Shown in pieces: positions 7,570-15,668 of a stretch of DNA of 42,052 nucleotides. Made by a program: the position numbers and the translations under genes. Origin of the DNA: a virus; IMG/VR virus record IMGVR_UViG_3300007515_000015, positions 1-42,052 of that record, one strand, 5' to 3'. The notes beneath the pieces are model-generated. The model was not told the origin of the DNA. It saw only the letters and a list, made by a program, of their open reading frames with translations, and did no database searches. The first letter of the stretch is position 1; each line of letters starts with the position of its first letter.

Positions 7570-8165
7570 CAGCCCGTACTCGTCCTAATCCCGTAAAGAT
7601 CAAACTGTGAACCAGAGGCGAAGTTGCCGTCAGGGTTCATTGTGAAGGTTGTCATCGCAGAGGTGGACTGCCATGACACCATCCGACACACAAGCGAGTT
7701 GTCTTCTGAAGCGTGCATGGTCCCGAATCCCTCCTGTATATAAATGGTCTTGTACTTGTCTGTGGCGTTCACATCCATGAAGTTGATGATCGACACTCCA
7801 TAGAAGTTCGCAGACATATCAGCACCGATCAGGTGGGCTGTCCGAAAATATCCGATGGGGCCAGTCTTCGCCGCACCGACAGTTCCACCATTCGTGTTGA
7901 AATTCTGCCATAGATAGTTATCGCCTGAATCCGAGTTGATCTCTGTCGTCACCCCAACACCGACACCGTTGTTCGTGCCACGGCCAGCCATCACCAGCAC
8001 AAGGTCTTGGAAGTCCGACCACGCCGTACTAGAACCAGACGACGACATCGTGACCGAAGCCGTATCCGAGCCGAGCGTGTTCGACTGGATCGCCACCCAC
8101 GACCCGGTGTCACCCGCATCGCCTGAACCGGCAACCGCCCCGATCAGAGCGTGTGAGAGGACCAT
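7569..8165 (-). CDS. Receptor-binding-like virion protein, paralogue A
   Basis: This is a 198-aa protein, the longest of the three paralogues, with about 20 extra N-terminal residues. It has 'EINSDSGDNYLWQ', then 'NATDKYKTIY', 'SWQSTSAMTT' and a final 'GSQFDLYGI'. It overlaps the fibre gene's stop by one base, so it is made together with the fibre. It may attach to or replace the fibre tip. Three versions side by side suggest varied host-surface binding. The function is inferred from family and context. Confidence 0.75.
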   Translation of the reverse strand: MVLSHALIGAVAGSGDAGDTGSWVAIQSNTLGSDTASVTMSSSGSSTAWSDFQDLVLVMAGRGTNNGVGVGVTTEINSDSGDNYLWQNFNTNGGTVGAAKTGPIGYFRTAHLIGADMSANFYGVSIINFMDVNATDKYKTIYIQEGFGTMHASEDNSLVCRMVSWQSTSAMTTFTMNPDGNFASGSQFDLYGIRTSTG

Positions 8166-9892
8166 TACGAGTCCAGATTACCGAGGATGTACCACTCGTC
8201 CGTTTCATGCTTGATCAGCACACACGACGAATACTGCGTCTTAATCTTGTTCTTATCCTCATCCGACCGGGTGGTCACACCGGACCCCTCCGTGATAACA
8301 ACATCACCACTCCCCAACCGGACAACTACGATCTGTGTGCCAATCGGGAAGGCAACCGATGAGTTCGGCGGGATCGTCACATTCTCACTGGAACTACTGT
8401 TGATCTCAATGACCTTCCCGGCGTCCGTCAAAACCAGTGTGTAATCGGCGGTCTTACGGTCCAGATCAACGGCCTGCCCGACAGCGACACCGATAGTTGC
8501 CGTGCCGCTAACTGTGACCCCAGTCAAGGTCCCTACAGAAGTAATGGCCGACTGCGCTGCACCGGTAACCGTCGCCGCAGTACCAGAAGCATTGCCAGTG
8601 ACGTTGCCAGTGAGGTTGCCCGCGAACGCAGTCGAAGTTAGGACACCGGTACTCGGGTTGTACGTCAGACCGGTGTCTGTCTCAATGCCCTGCGTGCCCG
8701 TCGCGCCATCAACGAACGTCGGATAGACCGTTTCGTCCGTTGAGTTGTTAGCCGTGGCTGTGACATTCGTAGCCTCGGTCGCTGTTGCAGCGTTACCCGT
8801 GCAGGAACCTGCCGAACCCGAGGCGTTGCCAGTGACGTTGCCGGTCAGCGCTCCCGCGAAGGCGGTCGCCGTGAGGGTGCCAGTTCCGGCGTTGTAAGTG
8901 AGTCCTCCGTCCGATTTAGGCGCAAGATCCCCCGTAGCACTCTCAAAGAGAGCCACGGAACAAGAGGTGTCCGTGGTATCGGCAACGGTGATAGTGGCCG
9001 GGACGATGGCTGCTGTTCCATCAAACGATGTACCTCCGATAGTTCGCGCTGTCGCCAACGCGGTTGCTGTTGCGGCGTTGCCGGTACAAGATCCTGACGA
9101 CCCAGAAGTATTGCCGGTGACGTTGCCGGTCAGGTTGCCGGTGAAAGCAGTCGAAGTTAGGACACCGGTGCTGGGGTTATATGTCAGTCCCGTGTCTGTC
9201 TCAATGCCTTGGGTGCCCGTGGCACCATCAACAAAAGTGGGGTAGACGGTTTCGTCTGTTGTGTTGTTTGCGGAGGCGGTGACATTGGTGGCCTCGGTCG
9301 CTGTTGCAGCATTACCGGTACATGAACCTGACGAACCCGAGGCGTTGCCGGTGATGTTGGTTGTGATGCCACCAGCGACAGTCATCGCACCACTGGAGTC
9401 GATCACCATACGGTCGTTGGTGCCCAACGCTGTGCCGTCACTGATCTTGAACTTGTCAGAGTCGGAGTCGTCAATACCGATGGTGAAGGTTTCACCCGTA
9501 CCGTTGTCTAAGGCAAACGAAAGGTCCGCGTCGTGTTCTACTCCTGTTCTTGAGTAGATCCGCACCATCTGGTCGGTTGCTGAGGAGTTGCCTTCGATGT
9601 GGAGAGACGCACCGGGTGAACTTTCGTTGATGCCAACTCTCTTGTTGGTGCTGTCTTCGGTAAACACGTCGCCGGTGATGACGCTCGTGACATTCGTCCA
9701 CGCCGAACCGTTGTACGCCTGCACTTGGTCTGTTGACTTGACGTAGCAGATCATCCCCTCGGTCGGGGTTATAGCATCGCGGGCCGTGGTGTCGGCAAAC
9801 ACCATGCAAACCTGATCCTGTAGATAGGTTTGGACGTTCGCCGCTGTCACGACTTCCGATGCCGACCATGTGCGGTATCCTGCTCCGGCCAT
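8165..9892 (-). CDS. Tail fibre built of internal repeats
   Basis: This is a 575-aa fibre. The N-terminal segment (residues 1-70, 'YRTWSASEVVTAANVQTYLQ') is a typical particle-anchoring start of marine and actinobacterial phage fibres. Residues of about 95-175 contain 'SSPGASLHIEG', a motif frequent in fibre shafts. Three imperfect repeats of about 80-90 residues follow (about 185-435), each carrying 'LTYN-x-x-TG-x-LT-x-TAF' and 'LTGNVTGN-x-SG'. The C-terminal 110 residues form a separate head-like domain ending 'DEWYILGNLDS'. It is Gly/Thr/Asn/Ser-rich with few charges and is followed directly by three receptor-binding-like genes. A trimeric adhesin is expected. Confidence 0.85.
   Translation of the reverse strand: MAGAGYRTWSASEVVTAANVQTYLQDQVCMVFADTTARDAITPTEGMICYVKSTDQVQAYNGSAWTNVTSVITGDVFTEDSTNKRVGINESSPGASLHIEGNSSATDQMVRIYSRTGVEHDADLSFALDNGTGETFTIGIDDSDSDKFKISDGTALGTNDRMVIDSSGAMTVAGGITTNITGNASGSSGSCTGNAATATEATNVTASANNTTDETVYPTFVDGATGTQGIETDTGLTYNPSTGVLTSTAFTGNLTGNVTGNTSGSSGSCTGNAATATALATARTIGGTSFDGTAAIVPATITVADTTDTSCSVALFESATGDLAPKSDGGLTYNAGTGTLTATAFAGALTGNVTGNASGSAGSCTGNAATATEATNVTATANNSTDETVYPTFVDGATGTQGIETDTGLTYNPSTGVLTSTAFAGNLTGNVTGNASGTAATVTGAAQSAITSVGTLTGVTVSGTATIGVAVGQAVDLDRKTADYTLVLTDAGKVIEINSSSSENVTIPPNSSVAFPIGTQIVVVRLGSGDVVITEGSGVTTRSDEDKNKIKTQYSSCVLIKHETDEWYILGNLDS
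8596..8830. repeat. Intragenic repeat in fibre gene (copy matching 9110-9345)
   Basis: About 235 bases here match 9110-9345 with scattered, mostly third-position differences. Both encode the segment from the 'GNAATATEATNV' stretch to the 'TGNLTGNVTGN' stretch. The coding match is stronger than the DNA match, which suggests an old duplication kept by selection. A third, more diverged copy lies between them. Confidence 0.8.
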
Positions 9893-11754
9893 TATCCCAA
9901 CTTGTCCTCGTTTAGTACGTCGTCTGTCCGGTCCATGACGAGCCCTCGGTGGGAAACGTCATGGTTCGGTATGTGCTGCTTCGGGAAGTACCCGAAGTTT
10001 AGCGCATACACCGTAGGTGCGGCTGACGTGCCGTCGTGAGAATAGGACCGGATACGAACATTGAACGACCGCATCGTGAATCCGCCCGTTTCACGGACGA
10101 CATGGGTGATTGTTTCGTTGCCGGAATCCGACTGGTCGAACACAAACGACCCGATGGGTCCGTCCTCTGACGCTTCGTCTCTGAATATGTCAACGTGTAC
10201 CAGACCGCGACCCTTGAACGTCAGTCCGATTTCGCGTAAATGGATGTACCGCTCGTAGTCAAGAACGAGGGGTGCAGACCGCCAGTAGAAGGTGGGAGCA
10301 AGAACGTCCGCTTCCAACCGGCATATCACGCCTTCTCCCTGTTCCTGATACTTGCCGACTGCGCCGTAAGCGGCATCGGTGTTGTTGAACACCTGCCCAG
10401 CCGGGACATCCCAGTATCGGATGCGGTTGTCGAAACCAGACTCCTGTACGGGGTCTGACAGTCTCCACCACGCTCCGGTGCGCTCGTCCAGTACCCATTC
10501 GTTTGGCATAAGGACGTAGTTGTTCCATGCCTCGCATGATCCGGTATGGCCCTTACGTTTAGAGGCGTCGTCGTAGTCGCAGAACCCTGTGTCTAGGAAA
10601 GGTGACATATTGCGGCTGGTGTCGCCGCCATCCCATGCGTACACCGAACCTTTGGCCGTTGGGTAAATAAACCCCAGAGTGGACATCGCCCCAAGGCACG
10701 TTGCGTTACCCGTTACCTTTGGTAGAGCAACCACCGTTGGCGATTCCAACGATCCTGTGATGAGTACGGCCCCACGTCCTTTGATCAGCAACAACTGGTT
10801 GGCGGTGATACTCGTCCACGCCGTGTAGCCCGTTGCGTTCTGAATCTCAAACGTAATCTGTTCACCAAACGTGTTGGCCGAACTCGACTCAAAGTCGAAC
10901 AGCACACCCGGCGGTGTCGAAAACACTATGTTCTCGTTAGAGGTGATGTTTGGTCCGTTGACGCGGGTGAACTTCGACACGACGAACCCGACGATTCGGT
11001 TCTGGTGGGCAACGATTTCAGTGGGCTTGTTCGTAGTCGGACTGCCCACACTGGTCGTTTCCGACATCAGGTACTTCGGGGACGATCCACCGGTGCCGTC
11101 CACTGAATCCGGGTAGGCCACCACATCCCAGTCCGAGAGATCGTGCGCCATCCATGACGCGACGATTACCGGGTCGCCGGGACGGAACTGGTCGTCTTCA
11201 TCGAATGTCCCAGACCGCTTTTCGCGTGTTGACGCAAACGTGATCGGTCGCCACAGTTCGCTCGAAATGGGGGACGGACCAGAAGTAACCGCTCGGTCAA
11301 GGATCTGATAGTTGGCGTTGTCAGCAAGGTTGACTGCTTCAATATGAACATTGCGGCGGTATGCCGATGCCCCGTCGTGTTCCAACCACTGAACGCCTAG
11401 ATACAACTCCACCGGGTAGTCGTAACTATCCGAAGGTCCACCGATCCCGCCTTGGGACGCAAACCCGCAAACTTCAAAGTTGGAACCCGATACCAGCGGA
11501 TTCCCGTTGTAATGCCAGCCGGACGCGCTGTCGAGAAGATGATCGGTAGTGGCCCCTGCCGAACCGGTGCGGTTCAGTTGCTTGGCGGTACGGACCACCT
11601 GCATCTTAGGAAGTGGACCCAGCCCTGATGTGGGCAGAGCAACACAACCCCAAGTGTCCGTTTGCTGCGCCGTGCCCGGTTCCTGCGTCGGTGAATACTT
11701 GTCTCGGATGCCGGGGCTGAAGTCAGTTAGTTGAAAGTACTTCAGTTCTGGCAT
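9892..11754 (-). CDS. Large virion protein, tail hub/tube or head-closure candidate
   Basis: This is a 620-aa protein with an N-terminal 'FSPGIRDKYSP' and multiple beta-rich WD/YWD-type segments. Features include 'HQNRIVGFVVSKFTRV' (about 250), 'LLLIKGRGAVLITGS' (about 310-330), and 'VPAGQVFNNTDAAYGAV' and 'LRLEIGLTFKGRG'-like blocks near the end. Several short sections look like beta-propeller or beta-solenoid strands, as in T7 gp12 or P22 gp10 class tail nozzle proteins. It lies between the capsid genes and the fibre, the usual place for such a protein. It overlaps the 109-aa gene by 32 bases and the fibre gene by one base. The role is inferred from order and size. Confidence 0.65.
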   Translation of the reverse strand: MPELKYFQLTDFSPGIRDKYSPTQEPGTAQQTDTWGCVALPTSGLGPLPKMQVVRTAKQLNRTGSAGATTDHLLDSASGWHYNGNPLVSGSNFEVCGFASQGGIGGPSDSYDYPVELYLGVQWLEHDGASAYRRNVHIEAVNLADNANYQILDRAVTSGPSPISSELWRPITFASTREKRSGTFDEDDQFRPGDPVIVASWMAHDLSDWDVVAYPDSVDGTGGSSPKYLMSETTSVGSPTTNKPTEIVAHQNRIVGFVVSKFTRVNGPNITSNENIVFSTPPGVLFDFESSSANTFGEQITFEIQNATGYTAWTSITANQLLLIKGRGAVLITGSLESPTVVALPKVTGNATCLGAMSTLGFIYPTAKGSVYAWDGGDTSRNMSPFLDTGFCDYDDASKRKGHTGSCEAWNNYVLMPNEWVLDERTGAWWRLSDPVQESGFDNRIRYWDVPAGQVFNNTDAAYGAVGKYQEQGEGVICRLEADVLAPTFYWRSAPLVLDYERYIHLREIGLTFKGRGLVHVDIFRDEASEDGPIGSFVFDQSDSGNETITHVVRETGGFTMRSFNVRIRSYSHDGTSAAPTVYALNFGYFPKQHIPNHDVSHRGLVMDRTDDVLNEDKLG

Positions 11755-12052
11755 CTGTCACACCTAAGAGAATCCTGACCGTTGCTAGTTCTTCTTGCAG
11801 GGCAGCGATTTCACCCCGCAACTCAAACAGCGTTGTCGTTGACTCTAGTGCGTGGAGTTCTGCCTCCCGCTCACGGCCAGCGACAGACGTTTCGGCGCTG
11901 GCTGCGAACCCGCGCACCTTCGACTGGCGCTCCGTAGAAAACACCATCGCTGCTTCTTCGTGGAGGTTGGCGAGTTTGCCCGCTACTGCACAGTAGAGCG
12001 ACCGTAGTTCTTCAACCGACAAAAGGTAGTAGCCGGTGAAGTCGTGCCTCAC
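11723..12052 (-). CDS. Helical coiled-coil protein of unknown function
   Basis: This is a 109-aa protein with GTG start at 12052, overlapping the previous stop by four bases. It has a short N-terminal segment ('GYYLLSVEELRSLY'), then long helices rich in Glu/Ala/Leu with heptad spacing (residues 25-105). There are no catalytic motifs. Its position between the 168-aa protein and the 620-aa virion protein suggests a particle-assembly or chaperone role. A similarity to head-tail completion chaperones is possible but not shown. Confidence 0.65.
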   Translation of the reverse strand: MRHDFTGYYLLSVEELRSLYCAVAGKLANLHEEAAMVFSTERQSKVRGFAASAETSVAGREREAELHALESTTTLFELRGEIAALQEELATVRILLGVTDARTEVLSTN

Positions 12053-12555
12053 TGACGCTTGGCTCGTTTAGAAGCAACCGGTTCAGGAGTGTCTTCGTCG
12101 GCGTCAGCATCAGGCTGGTCGGATCGGACCTGCGATTCATACTGTTTCTTGAGCCGATCTAGGTCCTTGGCCTGCTGGCGGATCATCCCCAGCATGTCCT
12201 GATGCTCGTCTACTGTCACATCCGCCTGCGACACTGACGTACCGGTGGGATCGTCAATAACAGTCGTTACTGGATTGTTTCCATCCACGTCGGTCACTTC
12301 GACCACTGGCTTGGTTTCTTCCCACAATGCGGGATTGTCCCCACAGCCGTACCGGATCTGCAACCGTCGGAACTCGTCGTCGCGCTCGCGGAGAGCGCGC
12401 TCGGGCTTGTTCTTTGCGTCCCAGTCGCCAAACCACAGTTTGGCTGCTTCTAGGGGCACAATGGCTGTGCCCTTTGGGTCCACCGAGTATGTGGTCCCGT
12501 CGAACGAATCGACAAGGACCACATCTCGGCGGTTAGTGACCCTGACTACTGACAT
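12049..12555 (-). CDS. Head-associated protein with charged C-terminus (unknown)
   Basis: This is a 168-aa protein. The ATG at 12555 is chosen because a longer frame from 12768 would overlap the decoration gene by about 190 bases. The N-terminal 60 residues form a compact beta-like unit ('RVTNRRDVVLVDSFDGTTY', 'IVPLEAAKLWFGDW'), similar to small phage proteins that follow the capsid gene. The rest is acidic, with a helix (DMLGMIRQQAKDLDRLKKQYE), and ends in a Lys/Arg-rich tail. A weak AAAGG site lies upstream. It is probably a head-completion or structural protein. Confidence 0.65.
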   Translation of the reverse strand: MSVVRVTNRRDVVLVDSFDGTTYSVDPKGTAIVPLEAAKLWFGDWDAKNKPERALRERDDEFRRLQIRYGCGDNPALWEETKPVVEVTDVDGNNPVTTVIDDPTGTSVSQADVTVDEHQDMLGMIRQQAKDLDRLKKQYESQVRSDQPDADADEDTPEPVASKRAKRQ

Positions 12556-12581
12556 GCCGCCGCTGCCTTTCTGTAGAGGTT

Positions 12582-13040
12582 CTAGAACTTCGAGAACCAG
12601 ATCGCTGCCTGATTGGTGGACCCAATCTCGGTACCAAGGTAGATACCGAAGTGGTCGCCAACAATGGCGTTGGCATCCGCTGGGGACACCTTTCCAGCCG
12701 CGCCGTCCGTCGAACCGTGAAGGGTCACGAGATCGTCTAGGGCCGGTGCCGTGTTTCCAATGTTGCACACCGCGTAGCCGAAGACAACAACCTCAACAAC
12801 CTCGTCGGCTGCTGCTGTGTTCTTCGCCACGCCAAGAACGCGCTCGGGGAGCGAGTCGGAAACGTCCAACTGCTCCACGGTGACGGTCGTGTCGGTGTCT
12901 ACCGAAGCGGCAACTGCCACAAGATCACCAGCGGTGATCGCAGCAGCAGCCTTGAACGGTGCGACGATTTGGAAGTTGACGGATGAGCCAGTGGACTGGC
13001 CGAAAGCGCCAAGTGGGTTGGTGAGTACTTGATTCGCCAT
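12582..13040 (-). CDS. Capsid decoration-like protein
   Basis: This 152-aa protein lies 12 bases after the major capsid gene and has a GGAGA site. It is Ala/Val/Thr-rich, with almost no aromatic residues and repeated beta strands ('AITAGDLVAVAAS', 'EVVEVVVFGYAV', 'GDHFGIYLGTEIG'). This pattern is known from small head-decoration and DUF2190-type capsid proteins. No cysteine pairs or catalytic motifs are seen. The likely role is stabilising the capsid surface. Position and composition support this; the family assignment is tentative. Confidence 0.65.
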   Translation of the reverse strand: MANQVLTNPLGAFGQSTGSSVNFQIVAPFKAAAAITAGDLVAVAASVDTDTTVTVEQLDVSDSLPERVLGVAKNTAAADEVVEVVVFGYAVCNIGNTAPALDDLVTLHGSTDGAAGKVSPADANAIVGDHFGIYLGTEIGSTNQAAIWFSKF

Positions 13041-13052
13041 GTCGTCGTCTCC

Positions 13053-14036
13053 TTACGCCGTGAGGGCAGACATTTTGCCCTGCAACTGACAGTTGTTGAT
13101 GACGAGGTTACCAGCCCAGAACATCTTGGCGACCATCGCGTCCTGCTGGATTGGCGTCTGGAAGTCCTCTAGATAGAAGTCCGCTCGCGGCGAAACCGCA
13201 AAGTGGATGAAATCTTCGTTGAGGAAGTAGATGTGCTGACCGGAACCGGACCCCGACGGGCCGTCCGTCGGAACGTGCGAATCCACACACAGCGGAACGC
13301 CATTGAACAGCAGGTTGGTGAAACCAGCCTGCGCCAACTGCTCATCGACAGCGCCCTGACCGACGTGGATCTGCACGTCAGCCTGATTCAGCGCCCAGAA
13401 GCGGTTGTAGTTCGTCTGCGTGGTGACCAGCACCGTCGGGTGCCGTCCGCCGTTTGAGCAGTTGCCGAACATGGTGTTCATCGTCGCCAGCGACAGCGTG
13501 GTGGTCGAGCCGTCGTACTGCGACTTCCACCATGTGTTGCTGGAACGGGCGATTCCGGCGTAGGTGCCTAGAACCGTCGAATCGTCAACGGCACCTTCGA
13601 TGCCGTCGATCTGCTTGGTGTCTGTTGACCCGTCAGACCACAGTCCCGTACCGAGCAGTTCGGCCATCTCCATTTCGGCCTGCTGGAAATACAGGCGAAT
13701 GAAGTCAGCAACCGCTTCGGGGCTGTCCGTCTTGATCAGGGTCAGGCCGTCAACTGTGACCGGAACGTAATACTGCTTCCAGTCCCACGCAGCGTTCTTG
13801 ATGGTGTCCGACGGGGTTACGTCCAGAAGGTCGAATCCCGAGTACGCGCCACCCGCTGCCAGACGGCTGTGCATGAGCGGTACTTCGATCTGCGTGCCAC
13901 CCCGAACGATCTTCTTGTTCGCTGAGTTCAGACGAAACAGCAGAAGGTTCGAGTTGTAGACGTTATCGGTTACCTCGGGGAGGATGTACCGACGCGCAAT
14001 CGAAGTAACGACATTTGAGCCGATTGGCGTTGCCAT
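13053..14036 (-). CDS. Major capsid protein (HK97-like fold, inferred)
   Basis: This is a 327-aa protein directly after the scaffold-like gene, with a strong AGGAG site. It starts 'MATPIGSNVVTSIARRYILP' with an N-terminal arm of about 30 residues and then 'GGTQIEVPLMHS'. A central P-domain-like helix ('DSPEAVADFIRLYFQQAEME') follows, with an A-domain-like end ('FTNLLFNGVPLCVDSHVP', 'FYLEDFQTP'). The size, order after portal and scaffold, and the 'Q-x-D-V-Q' segment fit phage capsid proteins of the HK97 class. No cleavable delta domain is obvious, which agrees with the separate scaffold gene. Confidence 0.85.
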   Translation of the reverse strand: MATPIGSNVVTSIARRYILPEVTDNVYNSNLLLFRLNSANKKIVRGGTQIEVPLMHSRLAAGGAYSGFDLLDVTPSDTIKNAAWDWKQYYVPVTVDGLTLIKTDSPEAVADFIRLYFQQAEMEMAELLGTGLWSDGSTDTKQIDGIEGAVDDSTVLGTYAGIARSSNTWWKSQYDGSTTTLSLATMNTMFGNCSNGGRHPTVLVTTQTNYNRFWALNQADVQIHVGQGAVDEQLAQAGFTNLLFNGVPLCVDSHVPTDGPSGSGSGQHIYFLNEDFIHFAVSPRADFYLEDFQTPIQQDAMVAKMFWAGNLVINNCQLQGKMSALTA

Positions 14037-14059
14037 GTGTTGTTACTCCTGATGAATGG

Positions 14060-15004
14060 TTAGTTTGATTTTCCCAACGCTGCTGCGATTTCGTTGACCA
14101 TTGCTGATCTACGACCCGCAGCATCGGCGGGTACTGCATCGGTGTCTTGCCTTGGGACACTGCCCGCAGTTCCACCAACAGAAGCCATCTTACGCTTTCG
14201 GGCTGCGTCTTCTTCTGCGTCAGCAAGTCGCTTGTTGAACTCTCGTTCGCGCCCGTTCTCAGATTGCAAATACACGATCTCTAGTGCGCGTTCTACCGCT
14301 TTGATCGGATCTCCGGTTTCTGAGTAAAGCGCAGGGACTATGTTTAGTCTGGCTGCTTCGGTGGCGAGAGAGTGGACTTGCTCGTTGCTGAGGTCGTATG
14401 CCGAGGCGAACTGTGCTTGTGCCGCTTCGACATGCTTCTGATTCTGTGCCGCTTGCTGCTGCATCTGAATCTGCTGCTGCTGAGCGAGGTAACCCTCTAG
14501 TTGGTCAACCTTCTTGAGCCGTTCCTGAACCGAATCGGGAAGCAAATCCCAATCCTCGTCGTATTCAGGCTCGATTGGCTGCTGAGGAGCCTGCTGGACA
14601 GGCTGCTGAGGAGCCTGCTGAGGGGGCTGCTGACCGTGAGGAATCAGTTGGTACTCGCCGGTCATGTAGCCAACGAACTTCATTGCTTCGTCCGGGTTGG
14701 TGTTCATCCAATCCCAGAACTTGGCGACACGCTCCGCTTCTTCCTGCGGGACCTTTACGTCGCCCAACTGGATGTAGTCGTTGGCGTCACCGCCGGGGGG
14801 TTCCCCCTCGGCGGCTGGGAGATAATCGCCCCCGGCGGCGACATCTTCTGCTTCGACGCTGCTGTCGTCGGCGTCGTCAGCGAACTGGGCTTCTAAATCC
14901 GAAACCCATCGCTCTGTGCCTGCTTCGGCACTAAAACCCTGATCTGCTAGGGAATCGTCTATTTGATCCTGTGTCAGTTCGTATTCAGTTGTTTCGTCGC
15001 TCAT
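14060..15004 (-). CDS. Scaffold-like capsid assembly protein
   Basis: This is a 314-aa acidic protein. Residues 1-75 are Asp/Glu-rich. Residues of about 120-145 hold a Gln/Pro repeat (two copies of QQAPQQP-like). Residues of about 150-260 are Gln/Ala/Glu-rich helix with coiled-coil character, and the C-terminus is basic (RKRKMAS; ending 'AALGKSN'). The gene lies between portal and capsid genes, the usual position for internal scaffolds, and the C-terminal basic helix is typical for capsid binding. It starts directly at the stop of the 111-aa gene. Confidence 0.8.
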   Translation of the reverse strand: MSDETTEYELTQDQIDDSLADQGFSAEAGTERWVSDLEAQFADDADDSSVEAEDVAAGGDYLPAAEGEPPGGDANDYIQLGDVKVPQEEAERVAKFWDWMNTNPDEAMKFVGYMTGEYQLIPHGQQPPQQAPQQPVQQAPQQPIEPEYDEDWDLLPDSVQERLKKVDQLEGYLAQQQQIQMQQQAAQNQKHVEAAQAQFASAYDLSNEQVHSLATEAARLNIVPALYSETGDPIKAVERALEIVYLQSENGREREFNKRLADAEEDAARKRKMASVGGTAGSVPRQDTDAVPADAAGRRSAMVNEIAAALGKSN

Positions 15005-15340
15005 CTATCTCATTCCCGCTGATGCCACCAACCGACGTAGTTCGTCTGGATTGGGCATCCCCGCCGATGGGGATGGTCCTGATGGAGCCATTGCCGGTGC
15101 GCCGACTCCGGCTCCTGCGGCCTGAGACAACTGCTGGCCCATGCCGGGAGGCACGACGCCTCCTGCTTGGGCTAGTGCCTGCGCCGCCTGCTGCATGGGT
15201 TCCCGCAACTTGTCCAAAATGGACGATTCGATGGCCGACAAGAACTCAAGGTTTGCATCTGGAGCGGCCTTGAGTTGTGCCAGCGACGAGAGGAGTTGAT
15301 GCAACCCCTCCTGCATCGTGTTGTTCTGCCGGGTAGCCAT
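15005..15340 (-). CDS. Small Ala/Gln/Pro-rich protein preceding scaffold
   Basis: This is a 111-aa protein with helical N-terminal two thirds ('EGLHQLLSSLAQLKAAPDAN', 'MQQAAQALAQAGG') and a low-complexity Gly/Pro/Ala part, ending 'DELRRLVASAGMR'. It directly precedes the scaffold gene, with stop and start touching. It may be an accessory scaffold or a minor head protein. There are no catalytic motifs or cysteines. I do not recognise the family. Confidence 0.65.
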   Translation of the reverse strand: MATRQNNTMQEGLHQLLSSLAQLKAAPDANLEFLSAIESSILDKLREPMQQAAQALAQAGGVVPPGMGQQLSQAAGAGVGAPAMAPSGPSPSAGMPNPDELRRLVASAGMR

Positions 15341-15346
15341 AGTGGA

Positions 15347-15481
15347 CTACTTCTTGGCAGAGAGGTCCCGTGGGGACTGGTTCTTCTTGGCAGAGGTGTT
15401 TGCGCCGTAGTCGCGGCCAGCGGTGTGGCCCAACTTGTGCACCTTGATGCTCTTGCCAGAAGTGGATGCCGGTCCGGGCAT
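15347..15481 (-). CDS. Very small basic protein
   Basis: This 44-codon frame has a good AAGGAG site seven bases before the ATG at 15481. It ends TAG at 15347, seven bases before the next gene. The product has many Lys/Gly/Ser residues ('SIKVHKLGHTAGRDY', ending 'DLSAKK'). The fill of an otherwise empty gap and the ribosome site argue that it is translated. The role is unknown; a DNA-binding or particle-internal peptide is possible. Confidence 0.6.
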   Translation of the reverse strand: MPGPASTSGKSIKVHKLGHTAGRDYGANTSAKKNQSPRDLSAKK

Positions 15482-15495
15482 GATTGCTCCTTGTG

Positions 15496-15654
15496 TCAGA
15501 GTGAAGTCGCGTTGCGGCGATCTTCGCCGTGTCCTTCGCCCGTCTCTTTGTTGACGGACTTGCGGCCTACCTGCTTCGACATCACGGAACCCTTGTCGGA
15601 GGGACCCGACCAGCCTCGCGGTGTCGGAGCGTTCGATGAGAACTTGTCAGCCAT
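15496..15654 (-). CDS. Very small basic protein
   Basis: This is a 52-codon frame starting at ATG 15654 after AAGGTG. It is Gly/Ser/Lys/Arg-rich, with 'PRGWSGPSDKGS' and 'KETGEGHGEDRRNATS'. It lies between the portal gene and the 44-aa gene, with small gaps at both ends. The composition suggests a disordered peptide, possibly packaged. No similarity is recognised. Confidence 0.6.
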   Translation of the reverse strand: MADKFSSNAPTPRGWSGPSDKGSVMSKQVGRKSVNKETGEGHGEDRRNATSL

Positions 15655-15668
15655 AGCAGCACCTTACA

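Noticed and set aside
12556-12768. Upstream extension of the 168-aa head protein
   Set aside because: It overlaps most of the decoration-like gene in another frame; the ATG at 12555 gives a compact protein.
12245-12883. Plus-strand open frame of 212 codons
   Set aside because: It lies opposite two well-supported minus-strand genes; its product is Arg/Ser-rich as expected for a shadow frame, and it has no ribosome site.
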